Part shown: positions 18,602 to 27,742 of the stretch, piece after piece
How positions within the stretch are numbered: position 1 is the first letter of the stretch
Layout of the letters: every line of letters starts with the position of its first letter
Assembly (NCBI RefSeq): GCF_001428625.1
Contig: NZ_LMIE01000034.1
Span: forward strand, 1-64,000
Length of the DNA: 64,000 nt
Direction of reading: 5' to 3'
Source: Hydrogenophaga sp. Root209
GTDB taxonomy: Bacteria > Pseudomonadota > Gammaproteobacteria > Burkholderiales > Burkholderiaceae_C
Program-made: the position numbers and the translations under genes
Notes under the pieces: model-generated
What the model saw: only the letters and a program-made list of their open reading frames with translations
The model's database searches: none
What the model was told of the DNA's origin: nothing

Positions 18602-20599
18602 TCAAGCCGGGCTGACTTCGGCCAGCACTTGGTGGCGCTCAACCATGTCGCCGACCCGGCAGCGCAGGCTGCTCAGGCTGCCTTCGAATGGCGCCATGAC
18701 GTGCAGCTCCATCTTCATCGATTCGAGCACGATCACGGTCTGGCCGATGGAAACCTTCTCACCGACCGCCGACTTGACCGCCACCACCTTGCCCATCATT
18801 GGCGCGCCCAATTGACCGCTGGCGGCAGCGTCACCGGCGCCCCCCCCCAGATAGGGTCGTGCCGTGAACAAGCTGCTGCCCAACGCGCTGGCGAGCTCGG
18901 CCTGCCACGCGTCGCCCCGGATCGTCAGTTCCAGCGCCCGCCCACCACATTGCAGCAGGAAGCGTCCGCCCGCGAGCGGCTGCAGCGTAGCGCGCACCTT
19001 TTGCTCGCCAATGACCAGCGCACTGCTGCCCTGGTCATCGCGCATCGAAAACCGCACGGGCCATTCCGCCGCGCCCGCCTTCAACACAAGGACCGGCTGG
19101 GGTGCGGCCTGAATCGGCCCACTGCTCAGGCGCCAGCCCGTGAAACCGTCCCAGAGGGTCCAGCAGCCCAGCGCGGACGACTCGGCACGCCGTTGCGCCA
19201 GCCAGTGCAGCGCGGCAGCAGCCAGATGCTCAAGAGGCGGCGCGGCGGGAGCCACCACGCCGCGCTGCGCGTGGCGCTCGTCGATCAGGCGGGTGTGAAA
19301 TGTGGCATCGCGGGTCTCCGGCCATTCCAGCAGTTCATGCAGAAATTCCAGGTTGGTGACCAGGCCGATCACCGTGCTTTCGCGCAATCCGGCCACCAGC
19401 GCCCGGCGCGCCGACTCGCGGTCGGGCCCGTGCGCGATGAGCTTGGCGATCATCGAGTCGTAGTGCGGCGAGATTTCGTCGCCACTGTCTACCCCGGACT
19501 CGACGCGCACGCCCGCGCGCGAAAAATCGACCACCTGCAACCGCCCGGTAGCCGGCAAAAATCCCGCAGCGGCGTCTTCAGCGCACAGCCTGGCCTCGAA
19601 GGCGTGACCGGTGCACCGCACGTCGGCTTGCGCCAGCGGCAGGCTGTCCGTGTCGGCAATGCGCAGTTGCAGTTCGACCAGATCGAGGCCGGTGACTTCT
19701 TCGGTCACCGGGTGTTCGACCTGCAAGCGAGGATTGACCTCCAGGAAATAATATTCTTCACCCGTGACGACAAACTCAACCGTGCCCAGGCCGCGGTAAT
19801 TCACGCCAGAGGCCAGCTTGACCGCATCGGCCAGGATAGCTTCACGCAGACGCGGGCTCAGACCGCTTGACGGCGCTTCTTCGATCACTTTTTGATGGCG
19901 TCGCTGCAAGGTGCACTCGCGCTCGAACAGGTGAATGGCGTGGCCCTGGCCGTCACCGGCCACCTGCACCTCCAGGTGGCGCACATGCGGCAGGTAGCGC
20001 TCGACGATCAGTTCGCCGTTGCCGAAGGCTTTTTCGGCCTCACGCATGGCACTCTCGATGCGCGACTCCAGCCCCTCCAGCGTCTCGACCACCGCCATGC
20101 CACGGCCACCGCCACCAGCCACGGCCTTGAGCAGCACGGGCAGCTTCATACCGCGCACCAGATTCAACACCTCGGCTGGGTCGGTCATGCCGCTTTCGCT
20201 GCCGGGAATGACCGGCACGCCGAGACGGGCTGCCTCGCGCTTGGCACTGGCTTTGCCGCCGACGCGCTCGATGGTGTCGGCCCGGGGTCCAATGAAGGTC
20301 AAGCCAGCCGCATCCAGTGCGCGCACAAAGGCCGGATTTTCCGAGACAAAACCGTAGCCCGGATGAACGGCGTCGGCGCCCACACGCCGGGCCGCCGCGA
20401 TGATGGCATCGATGTTCAGATAACTCTCGCTGGGCGCTGCACCCCCGAGTTCGACCGATTCACCGATCTCACGCACATGGCGGGCAAACCGGTCGGCACT
20501 GGAGTGCACGGTGGCCACTTCCAGGCCGAGCTTGCGGCAGGTGCGGGCAATGCGGCAGGCGATCTCGCCGCGGTTGGCAATGAGGACTTTCTTAAGCAT
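18602..20599 (-). CDS. Acyl-CoA carboxylase alpha subunit, biotin carboxylase + BCCP (set B)
   Basis: A 665-residue fused biotin carboxylase and biotin carrier subunit. Biotin carboxylase motifs: VLIANRGEIACRIART at the N-terminus, GGGGRGMAVVE (ATP-grasp loop) and EVNPRLQVEHPVTEE. The biotin Lys is in ESMKMEL near the C-terminus, after an Ala/Gly-rich linker. AGGAG lies 6 bases before the ATG at 20599. It is followed 18 bp upstream on the map by the lyase-like gene and pairs with the carboxyltransferase at 20666. It differs at many positions from the set A subunit, so it is not a recent copy. Confidence 0.92.
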   Translation of the reverse strand: MLKKVLIANRGEIACRIARTCRKLGLEVATVHSSADRFARHVREIGESVELGGAAPSESYLNIDAIIAAARRVGADAVHPGYGFVSENPAFVRALDAAGLTFIGPRADTIERVGGKASAKREAARLGVPVIPGSESGMTDPAEVLNLVRGMKLPVLLKAVAGGGGRGMAVVETLEGLESRIESAMREAEKAFGNGELIVERYLPHVRHLEVQVAGDGQGHAIHLFERECTLQRRHQKVIEEAPSSGLSPRLREAILADAVKLASGVNYRGLGTVEFVVTGEEYYFLEVNPRLQVEHPVTEEVTGLDLVELQLRIADTDSLPLAQADVRCTGHAFEARLCAEDAAAGFLPATGRLQVVDFSRAGVRVESGVDSGDEISPHYDSMIAKLIAHGPDRESARRALVAGLRESTVIGLVTNLEFLHELLEWPETRDATFHTRLIDERHAQRGVVAPAAPPLEHLAAAALHWLAQRRAESSALGCWTLWDGFTGWRLSSGPIQAAPQPVLVLKAGAAEWPVRFSMRDDQGSSALVIGEQKVRATLQPLAGGRFLLQCGGRALELTIRGDAWQAELASALGSSLFTARPYLGGGAGDAAASGQLGAPMMGKVVAVKSAVGEKVSIGQTVIVLESMKMELHVMAPFEGSLSSLRCRVGDMVERHQVLAEVSPA

Positions 20600-20665
20600 G
20601 CCCAACTCCTGCGGCGAAGTGGGTCATCAAGACGGTGTGGATGCGTTGCATGGCTGGCGTCCTGG

Positions 20666-22273
20666 TTAAAAACGGAAGACACCGAACGGCGTCGGTTTGG
20701 CGGCAGTCCGGGATGCGAGGTCGAGCAGCAGTCCCATGGCGTCGCGTGTTTCCACCGGATCGATGATGCCGTCCACCCACAAATTCGAGGAGAAGTTCGC
20801 AGCAGGCTGGAAGTCTTCGTAAATCTTGCGTACCGGCGCCTTGAACGCCTCTTCTTCCTCGGGCGTCCACTCTTTTCCCTCGGTCTTGTTGATCTGTCTG
20901 CGCACCAGTGCCATCACCGTGGCGGCCTGATCCGGACCCATGATGGCCGCGCGGCCGGTCGGCCAAGCAAACATCGCGGTCGGGTTGAACGGGCGGCCAC
21001 ACATCGCCAGGTAACCTGCACCGTAAGAGGCGCCCATGATGATGGTGTACTTGGGCACGTTGGCCGAGGCCATCGCCGTGATCATCTTGGCCCCGGCTTT
21101 GGCAATGCCAGCCTGCTCGGCGGCGCGCCCGACCATGAAGCCGGTCACGTCGGCCATGAACAGCAGAGGGATGTCTCGCTGGCAGCACAGATCGATGAAG
21201 TGCGCCGCCTTCATCGCGCTTTCCGGGAACAGCACGCCCTGGTTGGCCAGGATGCCAACCTCGTGGCCATGGATGCGAGCAAAGCCGGTCAGCAGGGTGT
21301 CGCCGTACATCGGCTTGAATTCCTGGAACCGGCTGTCATCGACGAAACGCGCCAGAATCTCGCGTGTGTCGGTCGGGATTTTGGTGTCGCGGCTGATGAT
21401 GCCGTAAATCTCGCGCGGATCGAAGCGCGGAGGCACCGACGGCTGACGCGTCCAGCGTGGCTTGGGCTGCTCACCCAGGTCCCGTACGATTTCACGCGTG
21501 ATGGCCAGCGCGTGGCGGTCATCTTCGGCAATATGATCAGTGACACCGCTGACGCTGCAGTGCATCTTGGCGCCGCCCAGCGACTCTGCATCCACCGTCT
21601 CGCCGGTGGCGGCAAAGGTCAACTCGGGGCCACCGAGGTACATATAGCCTTGTTCCTTGACAATCACCGCCTCGTCGCACAGCGCCGGGATGTAGGCGCC
21701 ACCCGCCGTGCAAGGCCCCATCACCACGGCAATCTGCTGGATACCCTCGGCCGACATGCGTACCTGGTTGTTGAAAATGCTGCCGAACTGCCCCACATCG
21801 GGAAAGATGTTGGCCATCTCAGGCAGGAAGGCGCCACCGCTGTCCACCAGCGTGATGCAGGGCAAGCGGTGTGCCCAGGCAATTTGCTGCGCCCGCACAT
21901 GCTTCTTGCAGGTCATGCCGTAGTAGGTGCCACCCTTCACGGTGGCGTCGTTGGCAATGATCATGCACGGACGGCCCTGCACCAGACCGATGCCGGTGAT
22001 GATGCTGGCACCCGGCGGCACGCCGTCGTACATGCCCTCGCCGGCAAGCATGCCGACCTCTAGGAAAGGCGAACCTGGATCGAGCAGCACTTCGACGCGA
22101 TGGCGCGGCAGGATCTTGTTGCGCGCCAGGTGTTTTTCCCGCGCTTTCGGGGGGCCTCCGGCCAGCGCCAGTTGGCGACGGCTTTGCAGGTCCGCAATCA
22201 CGGCCTGGTAGGCTTTTTGGTTGAGCCGAAATTCGTCGTCGGAAGTCGATATGCGGGAGGAAAGGATGGTCAT
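20666..22273 (-). CDS. Acyl-CoA carboxylase beta subunit, carboxyltransferase (set B)
   Basis: A 535-residue carboxyltransferase of the methylcrotonyl/geranyl-CoA carboxylase group. Typical motifs are IANDATVKGGTYYGM, GPCTAGGAYIPALCDE, FMADVTGFMVGR and GASYGAGYLAMCGR. The end TPFGVFRF is similar to the set C protein (HYGIFRF). The start at 22273 has no strong ribosome site, only an AGG about 12 bases upstream, so it may depend on coupling with the crotonase gene 40 bp before it. The 66-bp gap to the alpha subunit holds no gene. Confidence 0.92.
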   Translation of the reverse strand: MTILSSRISTSDDEFRLNQKAYQAVIADLQSRRQLALAGGPPKAREKHLARNKILPRHRVEVLLDPGSPFLEVGMLAGEGMYDGVPPGASIITGIGLVQGRPCMIIANDATVKGGTYYGMTCKKHVRAQQIAWAHRLPCITLVDSGGAFLPEMANIFPDVGQFGSIFNNQVRMSAEGIQQIAVVMGPCTAGGAYIPALCDEAVIVKEQGYMYLGGPELTFAATGETVDAESLGGAKMHCSVSGVTDHIAEDDRHALAITREIVRDLGEQPKPRWTRQPSVPPRFDPREIYGIISRDTKIPTDTREILARFVDDSRFQEFKPMYGDTLLTGFARIHGHEVGILANQGVLFPESAMKAAHFIDLCCQRDIPLLFMADVTGFMVGRAAEQAGIAKAGAKMITAMASANVPKYTIIMGASYGAGYLAMCGRPFNPTAMFAWPTGRAAIMGPDQAATVMALVRRQINKTEGKEWTPEEEEAFKAPVRKIYEDFQPAANFSSNLWVDGIIDPVETRDAMGLLLDLASRTAAKPTPFGVFRF

Positions 22274-22313
22274 ATGTGATTGCGCCTATTCGCGAGACAA
22301 AGCATTCAGCCGC

Positions 22314-23102
22314 TCAGGCCTTGAACACCGGTGTACGGCGTGCCTCGAAGGCCGCCAGACCTTCGCTGACGTCGTCATCGAGCAGAGCCGCGCTGGCCAG
22401 GTCTTCCTCAAGCTGGAGACCGACCTCCGACGAACCCTCCATGCCTTGCCGTGCCAAACGTTTCATGGTGGCCATGCCGATGCGGCTGCGCGTGGCGATC
22501 TTGCTGCAATACGCCAGCGCCGCTTCACCCAACTGCTCAGGCTCGACCACATAGTTCACCAGCCCCCACTGCTCGGCGGTGGCGGCATCGATCCAGCGCG
22601 CCGAAAAGAACAGGTCCAGGCCACGGCGCAGACCCGCAATGCGTGGCATGCGCTGGCTGCCGCCCCACCCGGGAATCAGGCCGAACTGGGCATGCTGGTC
22701 GCCAAAGCGCGCGTCCTTGGCCGCAAAGATGATGTCGCAGGCCAGCATCAGTTCGCTGCCACCGGCCAGGGTCAGACCCTGGCAGGCCGCCACCACCGGC
22801 AAATCGCTGCGTTCCAGGCGCTTGAGCACGCTGTGACCATAGCTGATGAAGTGCTTGAGCCTGGCTGGATCGCCACGCAGCGACTTCACCTCATCCAGAT
22901 CGGCGCCGGTGCAGAAGTGCTTGCCTTGCGCCCGGATCAGAATGGCGCGCACACCGGAGTCGGATTTCTCGAATCCGTCGATGGCGGCCTCGATGGCCGC
23001 ATGAACGGACATCGACAGGCAATTGAATTTTTCGGGGCGGGCTAACTCGATAATTCCAACGGCGCCGGCACGGCTGATCTCCACTGGGGATGTCTGAATC
23101 AT
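22314..23102 (-). CDS. Enoyl-CoA hydratase/isomerase family protein (one catalytic Glu replaced)
   Basis: A 262-residue crotonase. The first catalytic Glu is present at 117 (AGGSELMLACD), but the second is His137 in FGDQHAQFGLIPGWGG, so it may act as an isomerase or a different lyase rather than a classical hydratase. The oxyanion pocket segments HFCTGADLDE and SELML are intact. The ATG overlaps the TGA of the dehydrogenase gene by 4 bp, with GGAG 8 bases upstream. Being second in the operon, after the dehydrogenase, it probably acts on that enzyme's enoyl-CoA product. Confidence 0.87.
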   Translation of the reverse strand: MIQTSPVEISRAGAVGIIELARPEKFNCLSMSVHAAIEAAIDGFEKSDSGVRAILIRAQGKHFCTGADLDEVKSLRGDPARLKHFISYGHSVLKRLERSDLPVVAACQGLTLAGGSELMLACDIIFAAKDARFGDQHAQFGLIPGWGGSQRMPRIAGLRRGLDLFFSARWIDAATAEQWGLVNYVVEPEQLGEAALAYCSKIATRSRIGMATMKRLARQGMEGSSEVGLQLEEDLASAALLDDDVSEGLAAFEARRTPVFKA

Positions 23103-24265
23103 TTCTTGCTCTCCTTGGCGTACTGCACGGCGGCGCGTCCCACGCGCTCGCGGGCAACGATCAGCTTCATGATTTGCGCCGTTCCGTCGCCGATTTCCAG
23201 GCCCATCACGTCGCGCAGGCGCTGCTGGTGAGGCAGGTCCATCGACCAGCCATAGTGCCCAAAGGTCAGCAGGCACTGGTGAATCGCGTCAAAAGCGGTC
23301 TTGGGGCCCATCCACTTGACCATGGCCGCTTCCGCGGTGTGCGGCTGACCGGCATCGCGCAGGGCCAGGCCGTGGTAGCAGAGCTGGCGGCAAGCGGCGA
23401 TCAGGGTCTCGAACTCGACAAGGGGAAAGCTCACGCCCTGGTACTGCGCCAGCGGCGCGCCAAAGGTCTGGCGTTCCTTCACGTATTCCCAGGCTTCGTC
23501 GATCGAGGCCTGCGCGGCGGCCACGCACTGCAGCGCGATCAGGATGCGGCTGAAGTCAAAGCCCTGCATCACCTGCGTGAAGCCTTTGCCCTCCTCGCCC
23601 AGCCGGTTCTCGACCGGCACCCGCACATCGTCGAAAAACACCGAACCACGGCCGATGATCTTGCTACCAACATCGTTGAAGCGCGTGCGTTGCACGCCGG
23701 GCTGATTCAGATCGACCAGGAAGGCGCTGATGCCTCGTGCGACATCCTCGGGCTTTCCGGTGCGTGCGAACAACACCATGGCATCGGCCTGGTCGGCAAA
23801 AGTGATGGAGGTTTTCTCGCCGGAAAGCACGTACTCGTCGCCCACGCGACGCGCCTTGAGTTGCAGATTGGCGGCATCCGAGCCGCCCCGTGGTTCGGTC
23901 AGACCCAGCGCGACGATGGCCTCGCCCGCCACGATCCGGCTGTTCCAGGTGCGCGCCAGCTCGGGGGACGCATTGGCATGGATGATGGCGCCCATCAGCG
24001 AACTGAGCAGCTGCATGTAGCTGACGTTGAAGTCACCATAGGCAATTTCCTCGGTGATCATGCCGGCCGTGACGCCACTGAGGCCCAAGCCGCCATATTC
24101 CTCGGGCAGATCAACACCGATCAGACCGAGCGAACCCATTTCCTTGAACAAGGCCCGGTCGATGCCAGGTTGCGATTCGCGCTTCTGGTAATCGGGCCTG
24201 AGCTTCTCTCGTGCAAAGCGGCGCGCCACGTCACGCAGCGCAATCTGGTCATCGTCGAACATCAT
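23099..24265 (-). CDS. Acyl-CoA dehydrogenase, cyclohexanecarboxyl-CoA dehydrogenase-like
   Basis: A 388-residue acyl-CoA dehydrogenase. TEPRGGSDAANL is the FAD/substrate loop, and the C-terminal signature is LEIGDGTAQIMKLIVARE with Asp360 at the usual Glu site. That ending, from memory of the family, resembles the cyclohexane-1-carboxyl-CoA dehydrogenases AliB/BadJ, which would fit the BadH/BadI-like genes at 45551-47199. GGAG stands 8 bases before the double-Met start. It is the first gene of the 19-kb - strand operon and diverges from the flavoenzyme gene at 24422. Assignment to the alicyclic substrate is tentative. Confidence 0.85.
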   Translation of the reverse strand: MMFDDDQIALRDVARRFAREKLRPDYQKRESQPGIDRALFKEMGSLGLIGVDLPEEYGGLGLSGVTAGMITEEIAYGDFNVSYMQLLSSLMGAIIHANASPELARTWNSRIVAGEAIVALGLTEPRGGSDAANLQLKARRVGDEYVLSGEKTSITFADQADAMVLFARTGKPEDVARGISAFLVDLNQPGVQRTRFNDVGSKIIGRGSVFFDDVRVPVENRLGEEGKGFTQVMQGFDFSRILIALQCVAAAQASIDEAWEYVKERQTFGAPLAQYQGVSFPLVEFETLIAACRQLCYHGLALRDAGQPHTAEAAMVKWMGPKTAFDAIHQCLLTFGHYGWSMDLPHQQRLRDVMGLEIGDGTAQIMKLIVARERVGRAAVQYAKESKK

Positions 24266-24421
24266 GGGTAAATCTCCTGACTGACTGTTGTCGAAATCGC
24301 CGCCTGCATCACACCGTCAATCCGGACGAAGAATTTGAGGTGCTCGCCAATTGCATGGCTGGTCGTTGTCGCATGATATCATCGAACAGGTGTTAGTTAG
24401 ATTTTTAAAGAGGCGTTCCCC
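24266..24421. promoter_or_regulatory. Divergent promoter region with a possible operator half-site
   Basis: This 156-bp gap separates two divergent operons and must hold promoters for both. On the - strand, bases 24400 back to 24390 read CTAACTAACAC, matching the left half (CTAACTA) of the palindromic sites found at 36857, 45477 and 51241, but the right half is not conserved. A short perfect palindrome ATGATATCAT lies at 24373-24382. I cannot place -10 and -35 boxes with confidence. Confidence 0.4.
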
Positions 24422-26476
24422 ATGTCCACCGAAGCCACTGTTTTCTTTCCGACGCTACTCTCCGTCCTGAAGGTAGGCGCGCACACCCTTCGCAACCGAA
24501 CGCTGATGGGATCGATGCACACACGTCTGGAGTCGCTGGACCGGTCGATCGACCGGCTGTCCCTGTTCTATGCCGAGCGCGCACGCGGCGGCGCGGGCCT
24601 GATTGTCACGGGCGGCTATGCCCCCTGCCAGGATGGCCTGCTGGATGAAACGGGTCCCCTGCTTATCACGACGGCACAAGCCGATGTGCTCAGACCGATC
24701 CCTCAGGCGGTGCACGCCGAGGGCGGCAAGATCATTCTGCAAATCCTGCACACAGGGCGCTACGCAAAAGTCGCCAGGCCAGTGGGCGCTTCTGACATCC
24801 CCTCCCCGATCAACTCCCGCGCGCCTCGCGCCTTGAGCACGGCCGAAGTCTGGCAAACGGTGGAAGACTATGTACGCTGTGCCGAACTGGCGCAACGCGC
24901 CGGCTTCGACGGCGTCGAGATCATGGGCTCGGAGGGCTACCTGCTCAACCAGTTCACCGTCACGCGCACGAACAACCGCAGCGACGAATTTGGCGGCAGC
25001 ATGGAAAATCGTCATCGCCTGCCGGTGGAGATCGTGCGGCGCACGCGCGAACGCCTGGGGTCGCAGTTTCTGCTCATGTATCGGGTTTCGGCGCTCGATC
25101 TGGTCGAGGGCGGTGCCCCGGCTGACGACATCATCCAGCTCGCCCAGGCGGTGCAGGCCGCAGGCGCTGACATCCTCAATACAGGCATCGGCTGGCACGA
25201 AGCGCGCATCCCGACCATTGCCTACGTGGTGCCGCGCGCGGCGTGGCGCTTTGCGGCGGCCCGCATCAAACAAGCAGTGACGATTCCTGTCATCGTCTCC
25301 AACCGGATCAACACGCCCGATCTGGCCGAAGAAATCCTGGCCAGCGGTGACGCCGATATGGTGTCGATGGCGCGCCCCTTCCTGGCCGATGCCGACTTCG
25401 TACGCAAGGCGGCGCAGGGCCGCGCCGATGAGATCAACACCTGCATCGCCTGCAACCAAGCCTGTCTCGACTACATCTTCGCCGACCGCCCCGCCACCTG
25501 TCTGGTCAATCCACGCGCCGGGCGCGAGCTGGAGTTCTCGCTGATGCCGTCACGGGCCATGCAGCGCAAGGTGGCGGTGATCGGTGCCGGCGCGGCCGGA
25601 CTGGCCTGCGCGCTGACTGCGGCGGAACGCGGTCATGCGGTCACCCTGTTCGAGGCTGGACCCGAGATTGGCGGCCAGTTAAACCTGGCCCGGGCCGTGC
25701 CGGGCAAGCAGGAGTTCAACGAACTGTTGCGCTATTTCAGGCAAGGCGTGGCTCGGCATGGCGTGACGCTCAGGCTCAACAGCCGGGCGGATGCCCCATC
25801 TCTAGCTGCCGGTCACTACGACCGCATCGTGATAGCCACCGGCGTGCGCCCGCGCCTGCCGCAGCTCCTGGGCATGGCTCACCCGAAAGTGATGAGCTAT
25901 GCCGATCTGCTGTCGGGTCGGGTGCAGGCAGGCCGCCGGGTCGCGGTGATCGGCGCCGGTGGCATCGGTTTCGATGTAGCCACCTTCCTGCTGCATGACG
26001 AGCATGAGGGTAATGCTGCCAACGCGCCTCAGGCGCTTGAGCAGTTTTACGCTGAATGGGGCGTCGATACCTCGCCCGCAGCTGCGGGTGGCCTCAAACC
26101 GGCACTGCCAATCAGCGCGCCACGCGAAGTCACCCTGTTGCAGAGAAAACCTGAAAAGCCTGGACGCAGTCTGGGTATGTCCACTGGCTGGGCACTCAAG
26201 GCCGAGCTGGCGCGGCGCGGCCTGCGCACGCTGCCAGGATGCGTCTATGAACACATCGATGACGCCGGGCTGCACCTGCGCGTCAACGGTGTACCGCAGA
26301 CGCTGAACGTGGACACCATCGTGATTTGCGCCGGCCAGGACAGCGAGAACGCGCTGGTCGCCGAATTGCGCGCGCTCGGCCTGGCGCCCGATGTCATCGG
26401 CGGCGCCGAGCTGGCCGCCGAACTCGACGCCTTGCGCGCCATTGACCAAGGCACACGCCTCGGTCTGGCGATTTGA
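24422..26476 (+). CDS. NADH:flavin oxidoreductase / 2,4-dienoyl-CoA reductase-type flavoenzyme
   Basis: A 684-residue protein of the old-yellow-enzyme/FadH family. The N-terminal FMN TIM barrel keeps Tyr about 173 (EGYLLNQF) and His about 259 (GWHEAR), the proton-relay positions of E. coli 2,4-dienoyl-CoA reductase. Cys341, 344, 348 and 360 form the 4Fe-4S site (CIACNQAC). The C-terminal FAD domain has VIGAGAAGLACA and a second nucleotide site VAVIGAGGIGFD. It should reduce a conjugated dienoyl-CoA or a related unsaturated intermediate. It starts the + strand operon, with AGAGG about 9 bases before the ATG. Confidence 0.9.
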   Translation: MSTEATVFFPTLLSVLKVGAHTLRNRTLMGSMHTRLESLDRSIDRLSLFYAERARGGAGLIVTGGYAPCQDGLLDETGPLLITTAQADVLRPIPQAVHAEGGKIILQILHTGRYAKVARPVGASDIPSPINSRAPRALSTAEVWQTVEDYVRCAELAQRAGFDGVEIMGSEGYLLNQFTVTRTNNRSDEFGGSMENRHRLPVEIVRRTRERLGSQFLLMYRVSALDLVEGGAPADDIIQLAQAVQAAGADILNTGIGWHEARIPTIAYVVPRAAWRFAAARIKQAVTIPVIVSNRINTPDLAEEILASGDADMVSMARPFLADADFVRKAAQGRADEINTCIACNQACLDYIFADRPATCLVNPRAGRELEFSLMPSRAMQRKVAVIGAGAAGLACALTAAERGHAVTLFEAGPEIGGQLNLARAVPGKQEFNELLRYFRQGVARHGVTLRLNSRADAPSLAAGHYDRIVIATGVRPRLPQLLGMAHPKVMSYADLLSGRVQAGRRVAVIGAGGIGFDVATFLLHDEHEGNAANAPQALEQFYAEWGVDTSPAAAGGLKPALPISAPREVTLLQRKPEKPGRSLGMSTGWALKAELARRGLRTLPGCVYEHIDDAGLHLRVNGVPQTLNVDTIVICAGQDSENALVAELRALGLAPDVIGGAELAAELDALRAIDQGTRLGLAI

Positions 26477-26494
26477 GTCCACTGGAACACCACC

Positions 26495-27661
26495 ATGGAT
26501 TTCGCCCACAACCAGGAACATGAAGCGATACGCGAAGCAATCGGCAAAATCTGCGCTCGCTTTGACGACAGCTACTGGCTCGAACGGGACCGGCTGGGCG
26601 GCTTTCCGCATGAGCTGCACCGCGCTCTAGCCGACGGCGGCTGGCTCGGCGTTTGTCTGCCACAGGAATATGGCGGCGTCGGACTGGGCATCAGTGAAGC
26701 GACCGTGATGATGCAGACCATCTCACAGTCGGGTGCGGGGCTGTCTGGCGCATCGGCGGTGCACATGAACATTTTCGGCTTGCAGCCCGTGGCGGTGTTT
26801 GGCAACGAGGAGCAGAAACGCCGCATGCTGCCTCCGCTGATCCAGGGCAAGGAGAAGGCCTGCTTCGCCGTCACCGAGCCCAACACCGGCCTGAACACCA
26901 CCCGTCTGAAAACCCGCGCCGAACGGGCAGGCGACCACTATGTGCTGTCTGGCCAGAAGGTCTGGATATCGACCGCCCAGGTGGCAGAGAAGATGCTCAT
27001 TCTGGCGCGCACCACTCCGATCGAGGACTGCAAGAAACCGACCTTCGGCCTGAGCCTGTTCTACACCGACCTCGACCGCAGTTTTGTCGAGGTGCGCGAA
27101 ATCGAAAAGATGGGACGCAAATCGGTCGACTCGAACGAACTCTTCATCGACGGCTTGCGCGTGCCGGTAGGAGACCGCATCGGCGAAGAAGGCCGCGGCT
27201 TTGAGTACATCCTGCATGGCATGAACCCGGAGCGGGTGCTGATCGCGGGCGAGGCCGTCGGCCTGGGTCGGGCGGCGCTGCAGGTAGCCGTCAAGTACGC
27301 CCGCGAGCGCGTGGTCTTTGACCGGCCCATCGGGCAGAACCAGTCTATCCAGCATCCGCTGGCGCAATCATGGATGGAGCTTGAGGCCGCTGAAATGATG
27401 GCGATGCGCGCGGCCTGGAAATACGACAACAGCCTGCCCTGCGGCGCCGACGCAAATGCTGCCAAGTACATGGCGGCCGAGGCTGGTTTCAACGCCTGCC
27501 AGCGCGCCATGGCCACGCTGGGCGGCTATGGCTATGCCAAGGAATACCACGTCGAGCGTTATCTGCGCGAAATGATGATTCCGCGCATCGCGCCGATCAG
27601 CCCGCAACTCATCCTGTGCTTCATCGCTGAGAAGGTGCTGGGCCTGCCTAAATCCTATTGA
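26495..27661 (+). CDS. Acyl-CoA dehydrogenase (long-chain/isovaleryl-type Glu position)
   Basis: A 388-residue acyl-CoA dehydrogenase. TEPNTGLNTTRLKTRA is the substrate loop, slightly altered from the usual G-S-D. The probable base is Glu246 in MNPERVLIAG. The C-terminus lacks the EGT-like motif and ends EKVLGLPKSY, almost the same as the ending of the paralogue at 34428 (EHVMGLPRSY). The two probably act on related acyl-CoAs at different steps. It follows the flavoenzyme by 18 bp with GGAAC before the ATG. Confidence 0.88.
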   Translation: MDFAHNQEHEAIREAIGKICARFDDSYWLERDRLGGFPHELHRALADGGWLGVCLPQEYGGVGLGISEATVMMQTISQSGAGLSGASAVHMNIFGLQPVAVFGNEEQKRRMLPPLIQGKEKACFAVTEPNTGLNTTRLKTRAERAGDHYVLSGQKVWISTAQVAEKMLILARTTPIEDCKKPTFGLSLFYTDLDRSFVEVREIEKMGRKSVDSNELFIDGLRVPVGDRIGEEGRGFEYILHGMNPERVLIAGEAVGLGRAALQVAVKYARERVVFDRPIGQNQSIQHPLAQSWMELEAAEMMAMRAAWKYDNSLPCGADANAAKYMAAEAGFNACQRAMATLGGYGYAKEYHVERYLREMMIPRIAPISPQLILCFIAEKVLGLPKSY

Positions 27662-27742
27662 CATTCACGAGCTCGCGACCGATTTTCTTCCCGCTGAGGC
27701 CAGCAATACCCAATTTTTACCCAGGCCAGCACCCACCCCATC

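Noticed and set aside
17813-22063. Two long + strand frames opposite carboxylase set B
   Set aside because: Antisense to genes with intact motifs over their whole length; no recognisable domains and no good start sites.
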